Positions 45,749-58,377 of a stretch of 64,000 nucleotides of DNA are shown here, piece by piece. The translations under genes were made by a program, and so were the position numbers. This DNA is from Orychophragmus violaceus. Taxonomy: Eukaryota; Streptophyta; Magnoliopsida; Brassicales; Brassicaceae. How positions within the stretch are numbered: position 1 is the first letter of the stretch; every line of letters begins with the position of its first letter. The notes below the pieces were generated by a model. The model did no database searches, was not told the DNA's origin, and was given only the letters and a program-made list of their open reading frames with translations. The stretch spans positions 70,625,823 through 70,689,822 of the forward strand of contig CM058239.1 in assembly GCA_030180135.1 (NCBI GenBank), given 5' to 3'.

Positions 45749-46612
45749 ATGGAGAACTCAAGAGTCTTGATACCAGTGACCCTAAGGGGAAGTAACTACT
45801 TGGTATGGGCTAGGATGGCCAAATCTGCTCTTGGTGGCAGAGGTTTATGGAAGCATGTCATGAGTAGCACTGCTCCGGATCAGATGGTTACAGCTGAGGC
45901 TGGTGGGGAAGTGGTTCATGTTAATGATGAGCACTGGGTTCAAGGAGACCAGAATGTAATATCCATTCTCCAAGGCTCTCTTAAACCATCAATCTTTGAG
46001 GGGTATTCCTATTGTGAAACCGGAAAAGATCTTTGGGATACACTTGAGAAGGCGTATGGCAACAAGTCTAATCTGACCAGGGTGTTTGAAGTCAAGCTTG
46101 CTCTCAGCAACCTTTATCAGGAAGACATGGAGTTCAAGGCTCATTTTGGAAAGTTTAGGTCCTTATGGGCTGAGTTGGAAATGCTGAGACCAAGTTCTGT
46201 GGATCCTTTGGTTCTAAGTGAAAGGCGTGAGCAAGACAAGGTCTTTGCTCTCTTGCTTACTCTGAATACCTCTTACCACAGCCTTATCCATCACATCTTG
46301 AGGTCAGAAACACTTCCATATTTGGATTATGTGTGTTCACAGATTCAAAAGGAGCATGGTTCCTTTGGATTGTTTGGTGGAAAAGGAGAACTTGTCACAA
46401 CAAACAAAGGTGTGTACAAGCAGGAAGAGTGGAAGGCTGTGGTGTGTGATCATTGCAAGATGAATGGTCATCTCAGGAACAAGTGCTGGACTCTTTCAAT
46501 CACCCCCAAGTAACACTACTAAGGCAGCAACAACACCAACCGGTTCAGGGAGCAGAGATCACACTTCTCCAATGGAGCAGCTGAGCATGATGTTCCTAGT
46601 CCCTCAAAAGGT
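45749..46612 (+). pseudogene. Copia-4 gag
   Basis: ATG at 45749 (MENSRVLIPVTLRGSNYLVW). A 254-codon frame covers the whole copia capsid region to the knuckle CDHCKMNGHLRNKC (about 46446-46487). It then runs into TAA at 46511-46513 because of a shift; the sequence up to 46612 continues the gag-protease linker in another frame. Compared with Copia-5, whose own start codon is ACG, this copy keeps the ATG. Confidence 0.88.
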
Positions 46613-49600
46613 GTGACTGCTGGTAATGAAGGAAGAGCCATGGTTGTTTCCACTCATATGATGGCGGTTCATGATGATGTGGTCAGGAGATCAGTCCTTG
46701 ATGCACTCATCAAAGCTCTCAAAGATAACTCTGGTAATGTACTTGGTAACTCTCTTCATGCATCAAATAACTCTAGGCCTTTAATTGTAGACTCAGGGGC
46801 TTCACATCATATGATTAGTGACTCTAACCTGATTAGCAATGTTAAACCAGCCTTAGGGAATGTTTTTATTGCAAATGGAGATAGAGTTCATGTTAAGGGT
46901 ATAGGAAATCTTAAGCTATTTTATAAAGAGACCAAAGCATTCTACATGCCTAGTTTCACATCCAATCTTTTATCTGTTAAGCATGTTGTTACTGACCTTG
47001 ATTGCAATGTTATCTTTAGTCCTAATGATGTGGTTTTTCAGGATATTAAGACTAGTAAGTTGCTTGGAAGAGGTGTGACAAAGGATGAGTTATACATGCT
47101 TGAAGACACTTCTCTTGCTTCTGAATTATCCCCATTTGCTTCTGAACTTGTTTCTGCTTTTAGTTCCAATTCTAATTTGCTTAATGACTCTATTTGGCAT
47201 GCTAGACTAGGTCACCCTCACCCTAGGGCCCTAGGATTGTTAATGCCTAATGTTTCTTTCTAAAATGATGAGTGTGAGGCTTGTATACTTGGTAAACATT
47301 GCAAGTCTGTATTTTCTTCATCTAAGACTATTTATGAAAGTTGCTTTGATCTTGTTCACTCTGATGTATGGACCGCACCATGTGTATCTATAGATAACCA
47401 TAAATAGTTTGTCACATTCATTGATGAGAAATCAAAATACACATGGATAACTCTGATTCAATCAAAGGATAGGTTGTTAGAAGCATTTGTGAACTTCCAG
47501 AACTATATTACTAACTATTTCAATTCCAAAATCCAAATCTTTAGATCAGATAATGGTAAGGAATACACTGGTCATGCTTTCAAACAACACCTATCCAAGC
47601 ATGGAATCCTCCATCAAACAAGTTGTCCATACACTCCACAACAAAATGGAGTGGCTGAGAGAAAGAACAGACATCTAATGGAGGTTGCAAGGTCCATGAT
47701 ATTCCATACCAATGTTCCCAAAAGGTTTTGGGGAGATGTTGTCATGGAAGCATGTTATTTGATCAATAGGATTCCAACTAAGATCCTCCATGATGCCTCT
47801 CCGTATCAGGTATTGAACAAAACCAGTCTATCTATTAATCACTTAAGAGTGTTTGGGTGTGTGTGTTTTGTTCTGATTGCAGGAGAGCAAAGGAATAAGG
47901 TTGAGGCAAAGAATATAAGAGCAATGTTCATTGGGTACTCAACAACACAAAAGGGCTATAAGTGCTATGTACCAGAAACAAGAAGGGTTTTGGTTTCAAG
48001 GGATGTCAAGTTTATGGAAAACAAGAGCTTCTGCACATATAAGAGTTGGGATATCTTAAAAGACCTCTCTCAAAACCCTTTAGACATGACCGTGCAATCA
48101 TATTGAGGATAATCTTGGAAAATCTTGGGATTGGACAAGCTAAGGGTAATGATGAGAGTCAGAAGAAGGATGCGGCTGTTGCACCCTCAGAAGCTACCAA
48201 TCTTAATCATGAGGGAGGCAATCAAGAACCAGAGATGGAACAAGAAGACTTGGATCAAGCTGGTTCTATCATTCATGATCAAGATACAGTAGCAAGTGAT
48301 GTAGAAGACCATGTGGATATGAAGCAGGAACAAGAGTCACAACCGGTCCAAACCTTGAGAAGGAGTACAAGAGTGAAGAAGGATCTTTCTGAATGGAAAA
48401 CATAAGGGTTTACTTCAACAGTAATACAATAGCTCATCCTATCCAAGGAGTTTGTTCCATGGCTCATTTCCCTCTAGAACATCAAGTGTTTGTTGACAAG
48501 TTGGAGCAAGGACAAACTCCAACAACTTATGAAGAAGCTAAGGGGCATAAGGAATGGATGGATGTTGTGGTTGATGAAACCAAAGCAATGGAGCATAATC
48601 AAACTTGGTATGAAGCAGACCTTCCAACGAGAAAGAAGGCTGTGAGTTCTAAATGGGTCTTCACCATCAAATACAAGAGTGATGGGGAGATTGAAAGGTA
48701 CAAAGCAAGGCTGGTTGCACGAGGGTTTACTCAGACCTATGGAAAGGATTATTTGGACATCTTTGCAGCAGTAGCTAAGTTACACATGATTAGGATCATC
48801 CTCTCCTTGGCAGCTAATCTAGAGTGGGATCTTTGGCTAATGGATGTCAAGAATGCTTTCCTTCAAAGTGAACCAGAAGATGAAGTGTACATGACACCTC
48901 CCCCCGTATTAAAGATACAGTTACACCAGGAAAGGTTCTTAGACACAAGAAGGCTATTTATGGATTGAAACAATCACCTGGAGCTTGGTATCACAAGCTG
49001 AGCTCAACCCTAAGGGAGAGAGAATTTCAGAAATCAGAAGCTGATCACACTCTCTTCACCATTCATAGCCAGGCAGGTATAGTTGTCATTCTTGTATATG
49101 TTGATGATATCATCATATCAGGAAGTGACAACAAAGGTATTCAAGACACTAAAGACTTCCTTAAATCATTGTTTGAGATCAAGGATCTTGGTGAACTAAA
49201 GTACTTTCTAGGGATAAAAGTGTGTCGATCTAAGGATGGACTCTTCTTATCCCAAACAAAGTACACACTTGATATATTGTTTGAAACAAGAAAGCTAAGA
49301 TCCAATTCTGCAAAAACACCTCTTGAAGATGCTACAAAGTCATGAGAGAGGGGGAGATTGAAGATAGCAAACCGTTTGATGATATCACACAATACAGAAG
49401 GATGGTTGGTAAGTTGATCTATTTGACAATTGCTAGACCTGATATTTGTTTTGTTGTGAATCAGGTGAGTCAACACATGCAAGCTCCTAAGATGCACTAC
49501 TGGAACATGGTAGAAAGGGTATTGAAGTATCTTAAAGGAGCTCCTCGCCAAGGTATATGGATGGGTTGCTATGGAAGCTCAGACATTGTTGGATATTGTG

Positions 49601-50076
49601 ATACTGATTGGGCTGGAGATAGACTTTGTAGGAGATCAACAACTGGCTATTGCACATTCATTGGAGGCAATCTAGTCACTTAGAAGAGTAAGAAGCAGAA
49701 GATTGTCTCATGTTCTAGTGCTGAAGCTGAGTATAGAGCCATGAGAAAGCTTACAACTGAGCTGATATGGATCAAGGCGCTTCTTAGGGACTTGGGGATT
49801 GAGTTATCAGAACCTATCACAATGCATTGTGATAATCAAGCAGCCATCCACATTGCATCTAACTCAGTCTTCCATGAGAGGACCAAGCATATTGAAGTTG
49901 ATTGTCACAAAGTCAGACAAATGGTGGAGAAAGGAGTGATCTTACCTTGTTACACAAGAAGTGAGGAGCGATTGGCTGATATCTGCACTAAGGCAGCAAG
50001 TCAGAAGGTTTGTGAGTCCATTCACTCAAAGTTAGGGCTCATGGACATTCCTCAATCGTGTTCTCCCCAACCTTGA
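46613..50076 (+). pseudogene. Copia-4 pol: protease, integrase, RT, RNase H
   Basis: Pieces in order: 46613-47263 with protease LIVDSGASHHMISDS and the pre-integrase HARLGHPHPRALG, ending in TAA; CEACILGKHC-type knuckle around 47276; a TAG at 47405-47407; 47474-48106 integrase core with RSDNGKEY and PQQNGVAERKNRH; 48046-48405 acidic linker; 48393-48968 RT start with LMDVKNAFLQSEPEDEVY; 48965-49345 RT with YVDDIIISGS; 49342-49683 RT/RNase H connection; 49741-50076 RNase H with MHCDNQAAIHIASNSVFHER. At least five breaks, so no full product, but most catalytic residues remain visible. Confidence 0.9.
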
Positions 50077-50207
50077 GGCTTACACTAATTTTTCCCTAAG
50101 TATAGTTTTATCCCAAGAGGTTTTCTATACTTAGGTTTTTTTAATGAGGTAAGTCTTCATTGTTCCAAGCTTGATCTCAATACTTGGGATTCAAGCTTGA
50201 GGGGGAG
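50077..50207 (+). other. Copia-4 3' non-coding region and polypurine tract
   Basis: A purine tract TTGAGGGGGAG ends at 50207, directly before the 3' LTR. The short preceding region is homologous to the corresponding part of Copia-5 (53647-53776). Confidence 0.85.
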
Positions 50208-50720
50208 TATTGAGATGAAGACCTAAGGGTTTCATCAATGTGCAAAGTTGAGGACCTAAACAGAAGTGTGTAAGTCCGAGACATCAAAGTAAAACAATAA
50301 GAATATGTTTGGTTATCACAACCGATATCAAGTATGGGCTAAAGCATAAAGTTTCACAGGCATTTAAGAGTGAGCAAGAGTCAGAGCAGGGTCTGAACCA
50401 TTAGAGAAGACCAGTAGGAAAGGTCACTATCACCAAGAAACCAAGCGTGGACCTGTCCCTTTCAAAGAGAGCCGTTGGACCCGTCTCTCTCTCTTAAGTA
50501 TTTCTTGTCTTCTTTTTATTTTTAGATTTCGGTTTCCTCTTTTTTAAACCTAGTATCTCAGTCTATTTAAAGACTTTAAAAGCTTATTAGTTAATATACA
50601 CTTTTGGAGTCTTTCCCACATACTTCTTATTCTCTCTCTCGCTAAACCCTAATTCTCTCTCTCTCTTACGATTCAAGCTTGTTCTCCATTTCTATCTAAG
50701 TTAATCTTCACATTCTTACA
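50208..50720 (+). repeat. Copia-4 3' LTR
   Basis: About 93% identical to the 5' LTR. Keeps the U3 motif ATGTGCAAAGTTGAGG (50238-50253), which has mutated in the 5' LTR (GTGAAAAGTTGTAG). Confidence 0.93.
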
Positions 50721-50725
50721 CATCA
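50721..50725. repeat. Target-site duplication of Copia-4, right copy
   Basis: CATCA, duplicating 45048-45052. Confidence 0.9.
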
Positions 50726-52645
50726 GAGCTCTTGCCACATTAGGATATGTTGATGCTTCCTTTCAACGACATATTTTTGCTCTAGTGTCTCTGGACAAGA
50801 ATGGTATGGGATAATACCTTTGTCTTTGTAAAGAGCATCAAACTTTAATACATGTGCATTGTCAGATCTAACTCCTTTGACAACTGCCTTATATTGTGTT
50901 TCAACCATCTGTAAAAACTCAAGAAACACAATGGGTACTTCATTCTTCTTTATGAGCATATATACCCACGTTACCCTGGTATGGTCATCAACAATAGAAA
51001 ATACTTGTAACCTTCCACAGTCGATGTAGAGAATAGTCCCCATACATCAATATGTAAAAGATCAAAAGCATTTTTACACATATTGTTCTTAGCAGGAAAG
51101 GATAGGTGCTTTTGGTAGGCCAAAGTACATATAGCACAGTGAAAAGGTCTTTTATTCTTTATCTTAACCTAAGCACATCTCTAAGTTCATTAACTTTAGC
51201 TACTGATGGATGACCTAATATGTTGTTCCAAACAATAGAATCTACAAGGACTGCAGAATAAATTGGGATAGGAAATGGAATAGCTTTGACCATTCAAGCA
51301 TCCAATACATAGAGGTTCCCAATTTGCTCACCCTGACCAATCGTCAATGCCATGGTAGGATCCTGTATCAGACAAGAAGACTCATCAAGAACTACTCTAC
51401 AACCCAAATCCTTTGTGAGTTGACTAATACTGAGCAGACTGAGTCGAAATTCTGGTATATATAACACTTCTTACAACACCAGATGTGCATTCAACCTCAC
51501 TATTCATATCCCCTTTATCTGTACACCAGTTCATGTAGGCAGTGTGACTGTACTAGCCGGTGAATCAGATAAACATTCAAACTTTGCCTTATCATGAAGA
51601 ACATGATGAGTGGTACCGCTGCAAATAATCCATGATTCAAAAGATAAAGTACTCTTTGTAACTCTCACCATGCCAATAAAGCGTAGCGTTGAGTTAGATT
51701 GAGACATACCTGGAAATACAGTGATAGTGCCACCAGATGTAGATGCCATGTAAGGTGTAGGAGCTGATGGAGCTTGTAACTGAGAGCTAAATTATGCTAT
51801 CATACCAACAATCTGTTCCTTAATCACTGTTGTTGGAAGATTCAAATTTAGAGAATCATCATGAGATGCACTTGTTTGACCATTTGTGCTACAACCGGTT
51901 TAAAAGACTTATCTCCTGATTCCTTCTTCTTATGCTTAAAGCTAACTGGGTATCCATGAATTTTGTAACATGTGTCCTTTGTATGACCATTATAGCCACA
52001 TTCAGAACTTATTACTTTCGGTTTCTTATGGACAGTTACATGTGCTGCAACAACAGGAGTAGTGTCTACAGTACTGACTTGGAAAGCAAAAGGATTCACC
52101 ACATGATTGATGTTTTGTTGATTATGATCTTGATCAAGAAGCTGATATATCTCAAAAAGCAGAGGAAAATTCTTCTTCATGATGATTTGACTTCTGATAG
52201 TCGCATAGGATTCGTTGAGGCCAGCAATAAATTTGATCACCTTGGAGTGTTCTAGCTTCTTATTAGTTGATTGAAAACATTTGCAGAGATGACACCTCGT
52301 TTCATAGTTAGCACAGTCTAACTCATCCCATAAGGGTTTGAGAGTGGTGTAGTATGTAGAGAGGTTCATTGTCCCTTGTTGTAGTAACCAAATTTGTTGT
52401 GTTAGTTGGTACAAAGGAGGCAAATTGGTGATGTGAAATCTTGTATTGAGATATTTCCAGATTTCAGAAGAGTCATTAAAGCGCAAGATACTCTTGTAAA
52501 TCTGTGGAGAAACAACCTTATTGATCCAAGATTTCACTAAAGAGTTGACATTCTTGTCAGTTTCAGATTTCGTGTCACCATTCTTCGAGAGGTCACCATT
52601 GTCAGTTTCAAGCTTGATTTTGGGAGATAAAAGCTGTGATTTCAC
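50726..52645 (-). pseudogene. Copia-3, 5' part: gag, protease, integrase start
   Basis: Minus strand. 52645-51848 is gag: capsid residues VKSWINKVVSPQIYKSIL and LWDELDCANYETRC, and a knuckle ending CGYNGHTKDTCYKIHGYP that lacks its first Cys. 51749-51531 covers the protease, reading WIICSGTTHH, so the catalytic Asp of the usual DSG is replaced by Cys. 51043-50723 is the integrase core start (FSIVDDHTRVTWVYMLIKK). Between them are frame-shifted remnants of the pre-integrase domain. The extreme 5' end (start of gag, PBS, LTR) is missing or unrecognisable right of 52645. Confidence 0.85.
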
Positions 52646-52849
52646 CGAATTCTTGGTTTGATCTAAGAAAATCGATCACGAATAAGAAAATGTTCAATCG
52701 GGAGAATCACCAATAAAACGAGGTCAATGAGCGGAAGAAATGAAAGCCTCCAAATAGTATGGGAACCTTTCAGCTCATTCTGCTCACACTCCTAGGTCTT
52801 CACGGCACCAGGTTGTTCCATATTTTTTTCTGAGAACCCTGTTGGCTGT
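52646..52849. other. Junction sequence between Copia-3 and the gypsy remnant
   Basis: No PBS or LTR border is seen where the Copia-3 5' end should be. A deletion or ectopic exchange probably joined the two elements here. Confidence 0.45.
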
Positions 52850-53130
52850 AGTTTTAGATCAAGAAGCTGTCATTTCTCCCTCAAATACTTCTTGCATCAC
52901 TGGTTCTTGGTCTTGATCGGTTGTTGTGTTGTAACCTCATCATCTAAGACCTCATAATTCCCTCCCTCTTCAAGAGGTTTTGACCTCAAAACTGAATCAT
53001 GTGTATAATAAGGAGCTAAATCAGACACATTGAAGGTTGATGACACATTTAACTCACCTAGGTAAGTCAAGACTGTAGGCATTGTTGTTGATCTTTTCCA
53101 AGATTCTGAATTGTCCATCTACTATAAGTG
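52850..53130 (-). pseudogene. Gypsy (chromovirus-like) integrase C-terminus, distal piece
   Basis: The minus strand reads GELNVSSTFNVSDLAPYY then LRSKPLEEGGNYEV, the conserved end of chromovirus integrase. It matches the TISPVFNVADLLPYNADD-LRSESSQEGGNDE end of the CRM element in this window. Its upstream half is displaced to 58895-59117 by Copia-5. Confidence 0.82.
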
Positions 53131-53135
53131 CTAGC
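53131..53135. repeat. Target-site duplication of Copia-5, left copy
   Basis: CTAGC, repeated at 58890-58894. Confidence 0.9.
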
Positions 53136-53646
53136 TGTTAGAATAAGAGATTTAGGTTGAGAGATTAAGTAGATTGAAGAGAGAATGGAAGAGAGAAGCT
53201 TAGAACTCGGATTAGGGTTTTCAGCCGGTTAGAGTGAGAGAGAAGAGAGATTGCGAAATGAGAGAAGTATATTTCTCATTAGATGATTCTGAAATGTTTA
53301 CAAGATATATATGGAAGCTAAAACTAGGTTTAGACATAAATAATTCAATATACATAAGTAGAAACAAGACAAGAACCTTTAGGAAAGAGAGAGTCCAATC
53401 CGGGTAACTTGAAAGGGACATCTAAGCGCCTTGGTCTTTGGTGATAGTGACTTGTCCCTGGGTCATACTGAGCGTGTCTTGAGCCTTGGACCAACCTAAG
53501 ACTCCTCTGATCTTGTGCTCTCTTGTTTGTTTCCTCCAACGGTTACATTGTCCTTCTTACATTTACATGTGATCCGGATGATACAAAGCTTAACAATGCG
53601 CCTTAACTTTGCACATTGTTAATCTGATCATGTCTTCATTTCAATA
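53136..53646 (-). repeat. Copia-5 3' LTR
   Basis: On the minus strand starts TATTGAAATGAAGACATG and ends TTCTAACA. Contains the shared U3 motif ATGTGCAAAGTT (minus strand, about 53610-53623). Confidence 0.93.
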
Positions 53647-53661
53647 CTCCCCCTCAAGCTT
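53647..53661 (-). other. Copia-5 polypurine tract
   Basis: The minus strand reads AAGCTTGAGGGGGAG directly before the 3' LTR. Confidence 0.88.
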
Positions 53662-53776
53662 GAATCTCATGGGGTTTGAGATCAAGCTTGGAACCATGAA
53701 GACTCACCTCATTAAAAACCTAAGCAAAGAAAACCTCTTGGGACAAAACTATACTTAGGGAAAAAGAGTATGAGTT

Positions 53777-56700
53777 TCAAGGCTTAGGGGAATGCGTTTG
53801 AGGAGTGTTCATGAGTCCTAGCCTTGAGTGAATGGACTCACAAACCTTTTGACTTGCTGCCTTATTGAAGATATCAGCAAGTTGATCCTCACTCCTTGTA
53901 AAGCATGGTAACACAATTCCTTGCTCTATCATATGTCTTACTTTGTGGCAGTCCACTTCTATATGCTTAGTCCTTTCATGGAAGACTGAATTTGAGGCAA
54001 TGTGAATAGCTGCTTGGTTATCACAGTGCATAGTGATTGGTGATGAAGTCTCAATCCCCAAATCCACAAGAAGACCCTTGATCCATGCCAATTCTGTTGC
54101 TAGCTTCCTCATTGCTCTATACTCAGCTTCAGGGCTTGAACATGATACTATCTTCTGCTTCTTGCTCTTCCAAGTAACAAGATTACCTCCAATGAAAGTG
54201 CAATACCCAGTATCTCCTGCCCAATCCGCATCACAATACCCAACTATCTCTGTACTTTGATTGCAGCCCATCCAAATGCCTTTCCCGGGAGTACCACTTA
54301 GGTATCTGAGTATCCTCTCAACCATGTCCCAATGATGCATCTTTGGTGCTTGCATATGTTGGCTTATCTGGTTCACAGCAAAGCACAAATCAGGTCTGGT
54401 TATGGTTAAGTAGATTAGCTTACCAACCATCTTTCTATATTGAGTGATATCCTCAAATGATCTGTCTTCAAGCTCCCCCTCTCTTATGACTTTGTAGCCT
54501 TCCTCCAAAGGTGTCTTAGCTGGTTTTGATCCAATCTTTCCTGCTTCAGACAACAAATCAAGTGTGTACTTCCTTTGAGATAAGAAGAGTCCTTCATTAG
54601 ACCGATAAACTTCTATCCCAAGGAAGTACTTTAGAGTACCAAGATCCTTAATATCAAACACAGATTTAAGGTAAGCTTTAGTTTCTTGAATACCTGACTT
54701 GTTACTCCCTGAAATGATAATGTCATCAACATAAACATGGATGACAATGATACCTTCCTGATCTTGTAGAGTGAACAATGTATGATCTCCTTCAGACCTT
54801 TTGAATCCCTTTTGCATAAGTGTTGAACTCAGTTTATGATACCAAGCTCTAAGTGATTGCTTTAATCCATAGATGGCCTTCTTGAGTCTCAACACCTTCC
54901 CTGGTTTCACAATGCTTTCAAGACCAGCAGGTGGTGTCATGTATACCTCATCTTCAAGTTCACCTTGAAGGAATGCATTCTTGACATCCATTTGCCAAAG
55001 TTCCCAATCAAGGTTTGTTGCTAAAGACATGACAATCCTCACTGTGTGGAGCTTAGCTACTGGTGCAAAGGTGTCCAAATATTCCTTTCCATAGTTTTCA
55101 GTGAAGCCTCTTGCAACCAGCCTTGCTTTGTATCTCTCAACTTCTCCATCACTTCTATACTTGATGGTGAAAACCCATTTAGAAGTCACTGTCTTCTTTC
55201 CTCTGGGAAGTTCAGCTTCATACCAAGTCTCATTGTTCTCCATTGCTTTGGTCTCTTCATCCACAACTTGCATCCATCTCTTATCTCCCTCTGCTTCTTC
55301 ATAGGTTGTTGGTACATGTTCTTGATCCAACTTCCCAATGAACACTTGATGCTCCAAAGGTACATGAGCTAAACCGCAAACGGCTTGAATGGGATGAGCT
55401 ACTGCATTGCTTTTGAAGTAAACCCTAGTCTTCTTCCATTCTGATGGATCCTTTTTCTCCCTTGTACTCCTTCTTAACACTTGAACTTGTTGTTGTTCAT
55501 TCACTGCCGGCTGTTCCTCCTCATTTTGATGATCCAACTCCTCAGGTTCTTCCTCATGTTCCTCATGCTCTTCATTTTCAGCTTGATCATGTGTAAAAGG
55601 ATCAGCTACTTGCGGTTCTGGTGCTGATTCATGAGTGTCCCCCTCATGATCAAGATGGGAATGTTGAGGAGCTTCTGAAGTTGGAGCAGGGATTGAAGTA
55701 ATGGGACTAGTCTTAGCCGGTTGTTGGGGCATACTAATGCCAAGATTCTCCATGATCATCCTTATGTTAGCAGCCCTATCTGATTGAGAAGTTGGAAGAT
55801 CTTTCAAGCTATCCCAATTCTTCTCATCATAGAAACTCCTTGTCTCCATAAATTTCACATCTCTTGAGATCAAAACCTTCCTTGTTTCAGGTACATAACA
55901 CTTGTATCCTCTTTGTGTTGTGGAGTAACCAATGAACATAGCTTTGGTGCTCTTAGCATCCAACTTATCCCTTTGTTCTCCTGGTATTAACACAAAGCAA
56001 ATACACCCAAACACACGTAAGTGATCAACTAATGGATTGGTCTTGTTTAATACCTGAAATGGTGATTGATCCTTAAGAACTCTTGTTGGAGGTCTGTTGA
56101 CCAAGTAGCAAGCAGTCATGACTGCATCTCCCCAAAACTTCTTAGGAACATTCTTGTAGAACATCATGGACCTTGCCACCTCCATTAAGTGTCTGTTCTT
56201 TCTCTCAGCCACTCCATTTTATTGTGGGGTGTAAGGACAGCTTGTTTGATGAAGAATCCCATGTTTGGACAAGTGTTGTTTGAAATCATTGCTTGTATAC
56301 TCACCACCATTGTCTGATCTAAAAATTTTGATCTTAGCATTGAAATGGTTAGTAACATGACTTTGGAAGTTCATAAAAGCTTCTAACACTCTATCCTTAG
56401 TTTGCATCAATGTTATCCAAGTATACTTAGATTTTTCATCAATGAAAGTGACAAAGTACTTATGATTCTCTCTAGACATACAAGGAGCAGTCCACACATC
56501 AGAATGAATAAGATCAAAGCAACTTTCATAAGTAGTTTTAGAAGTTGGAAAAACGGATTTGCAATGTTTCCCAAGAATACAAGCCTCACAATCATCATTC
56601 TTAAAAGAAACAGTAGGTAATAAGAGTCCTAAAGCCCTAGAGTGTGGATGTCCTAGTCTAGCATGCCAAATAGAATCATCCACACCAACACAAGTAGATA

Positions 56701-58159
56701 AAACAGTAGATAAAGCAGTAGATAATTCAGAAGAAGGGTTGGTGTCTTCAACCATGTAGAGCTCATCCCTTGTCATACCTTTCCCAATCAACTTACTTGT
56801 CTTAATATCCTGAAACACAACATCATTAGGACTAAAAACAACATTGCAATTTAAATCAGTGGCTATTCTTTTCACAGAAACTAAGTTTGAAGTGAAGCTA
56901 GGCATATAAAAAGCTTTAGATTCTTTGTTAAACAATTTCAGATTTCCTATGCCTTGTATTGGAATCTTATCTCCATTTACAATCACTACACTTCCTAAGG
57001 CAGGTTCAACACTGTTTATCAACCTAGAATCACTTATCATATGATGAGAGGCTCCTGAATCAATGATCAAAGGTTTCAGTTTGTTTGAAGCAAAGAGTGA
57101 AGTGCCATGAACCATACCAGAGTTCTCCTTGAGAGCTTTGATGAGAGCCTCAAGGTCAGACCTCCTTACCACATCACTCTGAGCAGTCACAGCTGGTGCT
57201 TGATGGACAACCATTGCTCTCCCTTCATCACATTGCTGCATTGAAGAAGAACCTGGTCCAGCTGCACCATAAGAATAGTTTGCCCTTTGATCCTTGAACC
57301 GGTTGTTGTGAGATGAGGGTCTGAGGTTTGGGTGAAGGCGCCAGCATCTATCCTTCAAATGCCCACTCTTCTTGCAAAAATCACACATCAAGACTCCTCT
57401 CTTGTCACCTCTATAGTTCTGCCTCTCATCAGACTTGTACATCACTTTGTTGGCTGTTACAAACTCACCTTTCCCCTTAAACAATCCAAATGATCCTTGC
57501 TCTTTCTGAATTTGTCCACACACATCATCCAAGTGAGGTAGAGTATCTGCCCTTAAGATATGCTTAATCAACCCATTGTAAGATGAGTTCAAGGTGAGCA
57601 GAAGAGCAAAGACTTTATCCTGCTCTCTTCTTTCTTGTAGTACCAATGGATCACTGCTTGGTGGCCTCAACATCTCCAGCCCTGCCCACAGTGAGCTGAA
57701 CTTTCCAAAGTGAGCTTTAAACTCCATATCTTTTTGCTAGAGGTTGTTGATGGCCAGCTTAACTTCAAAGACTCTGCTCAGGTTTGATTTGTTTCCATAA
57801 ACCTTCTCAATAGTATCCCACAGCTCCTTGGAAGTCACACAATAAGAGTAGGCTTCCAATAGGTGCTGGTCCAGTGAGATTTGGAGTATATAGAGCACGT
57901 TCTGGTCCCCTTGTTTCCAAGCTTCTTCATCTGCTTCAGCCGCCTCTTCATGAGACTTATCACTGCCTTTAGTCTATGCCTCAGCTCCAATCTTGGCTTC
58001 AGCTTCAGACCTGGCCTTAAACAACTTATGTGTAGCATTGCTACTCAAGATGTACTTCCACAGACCTCTGCCTCCAAGTGCAGACCTCACCATTCTGGCC
58101 CAAACAATGTAGTTGGTGCCTTTGAGAATCACAGGGATAACAACTCTTGAGTTCTCCGT
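53777..58159 (-). pseudogene. Copia-5 gag-pol polyprotein, single frame with three stops
   Basis: From 58159 down to 53777 the frame never shifts (1461 codons). The position of the Copia-4 start ATG is ACG here (58157-58159). Stops: TAG 57974-57976 and TAG 57737-57739 in gag, TAA 56219-56221 in the integrase where Copia-4 has Gln (PQQNGVAER). Open parts: 57727-56219 (knuckle CDFCKKSGHLKDRC; protease LIIDSGASHHMISDS; HARLGHPHSRALG; FRSDNGGEY) and 56212-53777, 811 aa (integrase end, acidic linker, RT MDVKNAFLQGELEDEVY and YVDDIIISGS, RNase H MHCDNQAAIHIAS). In the RNase H, WAGD joins directly to TGYC, seven residues shorter than Copia-4. Truncated products could still be made from the open parts. 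Confidence 0.92.
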
Positions 58160-58365
58160 TGCTAAGACTGTTTTGAAGCAAGGAGGGAGTATTCAAGATA
58201 AAATGAAGAGTTCTCAACTCACAGAGAATACAAACAGTAGATAAAGAAGTAGAAGAAATGAGCTTAAGAGCTTAAGAACTTATAAGAACCGGAACAAACT
58301 TTCAAGAGCTCAAGAACAGATTTCAGTGAGAATTTGCGGAAGTAAAGAAGGTACAGGAGCTTATA

Positions 58366-58377
58366 GCTCTGATACCA
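58366..58377 (-). other. Copia-5 primer-binding site (initiator tRNA-Met)
   Basis: The minus strand reads TGGTATCAGAGC, adjoining the LTR without spacer. Confidence 0.95.

Larger units (their letters stand above)
45053..50720 (+). mobile_element. Copia-4: complete but decayed copia element nested in Copia-3
   Basis: TSD CATCA; LTRs 45053-45565 and 50208-50720 (513 bp each) with about 36 differences (about 7%); PBS 45566-45577; PPT before the right LTR. The TSD forces LTR ends TATTG...TTACA, that is TA...CA instead of TG...CA. Gag-pol is in several frames with stops. It is related to Copia-5. Confidence 0.95.
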
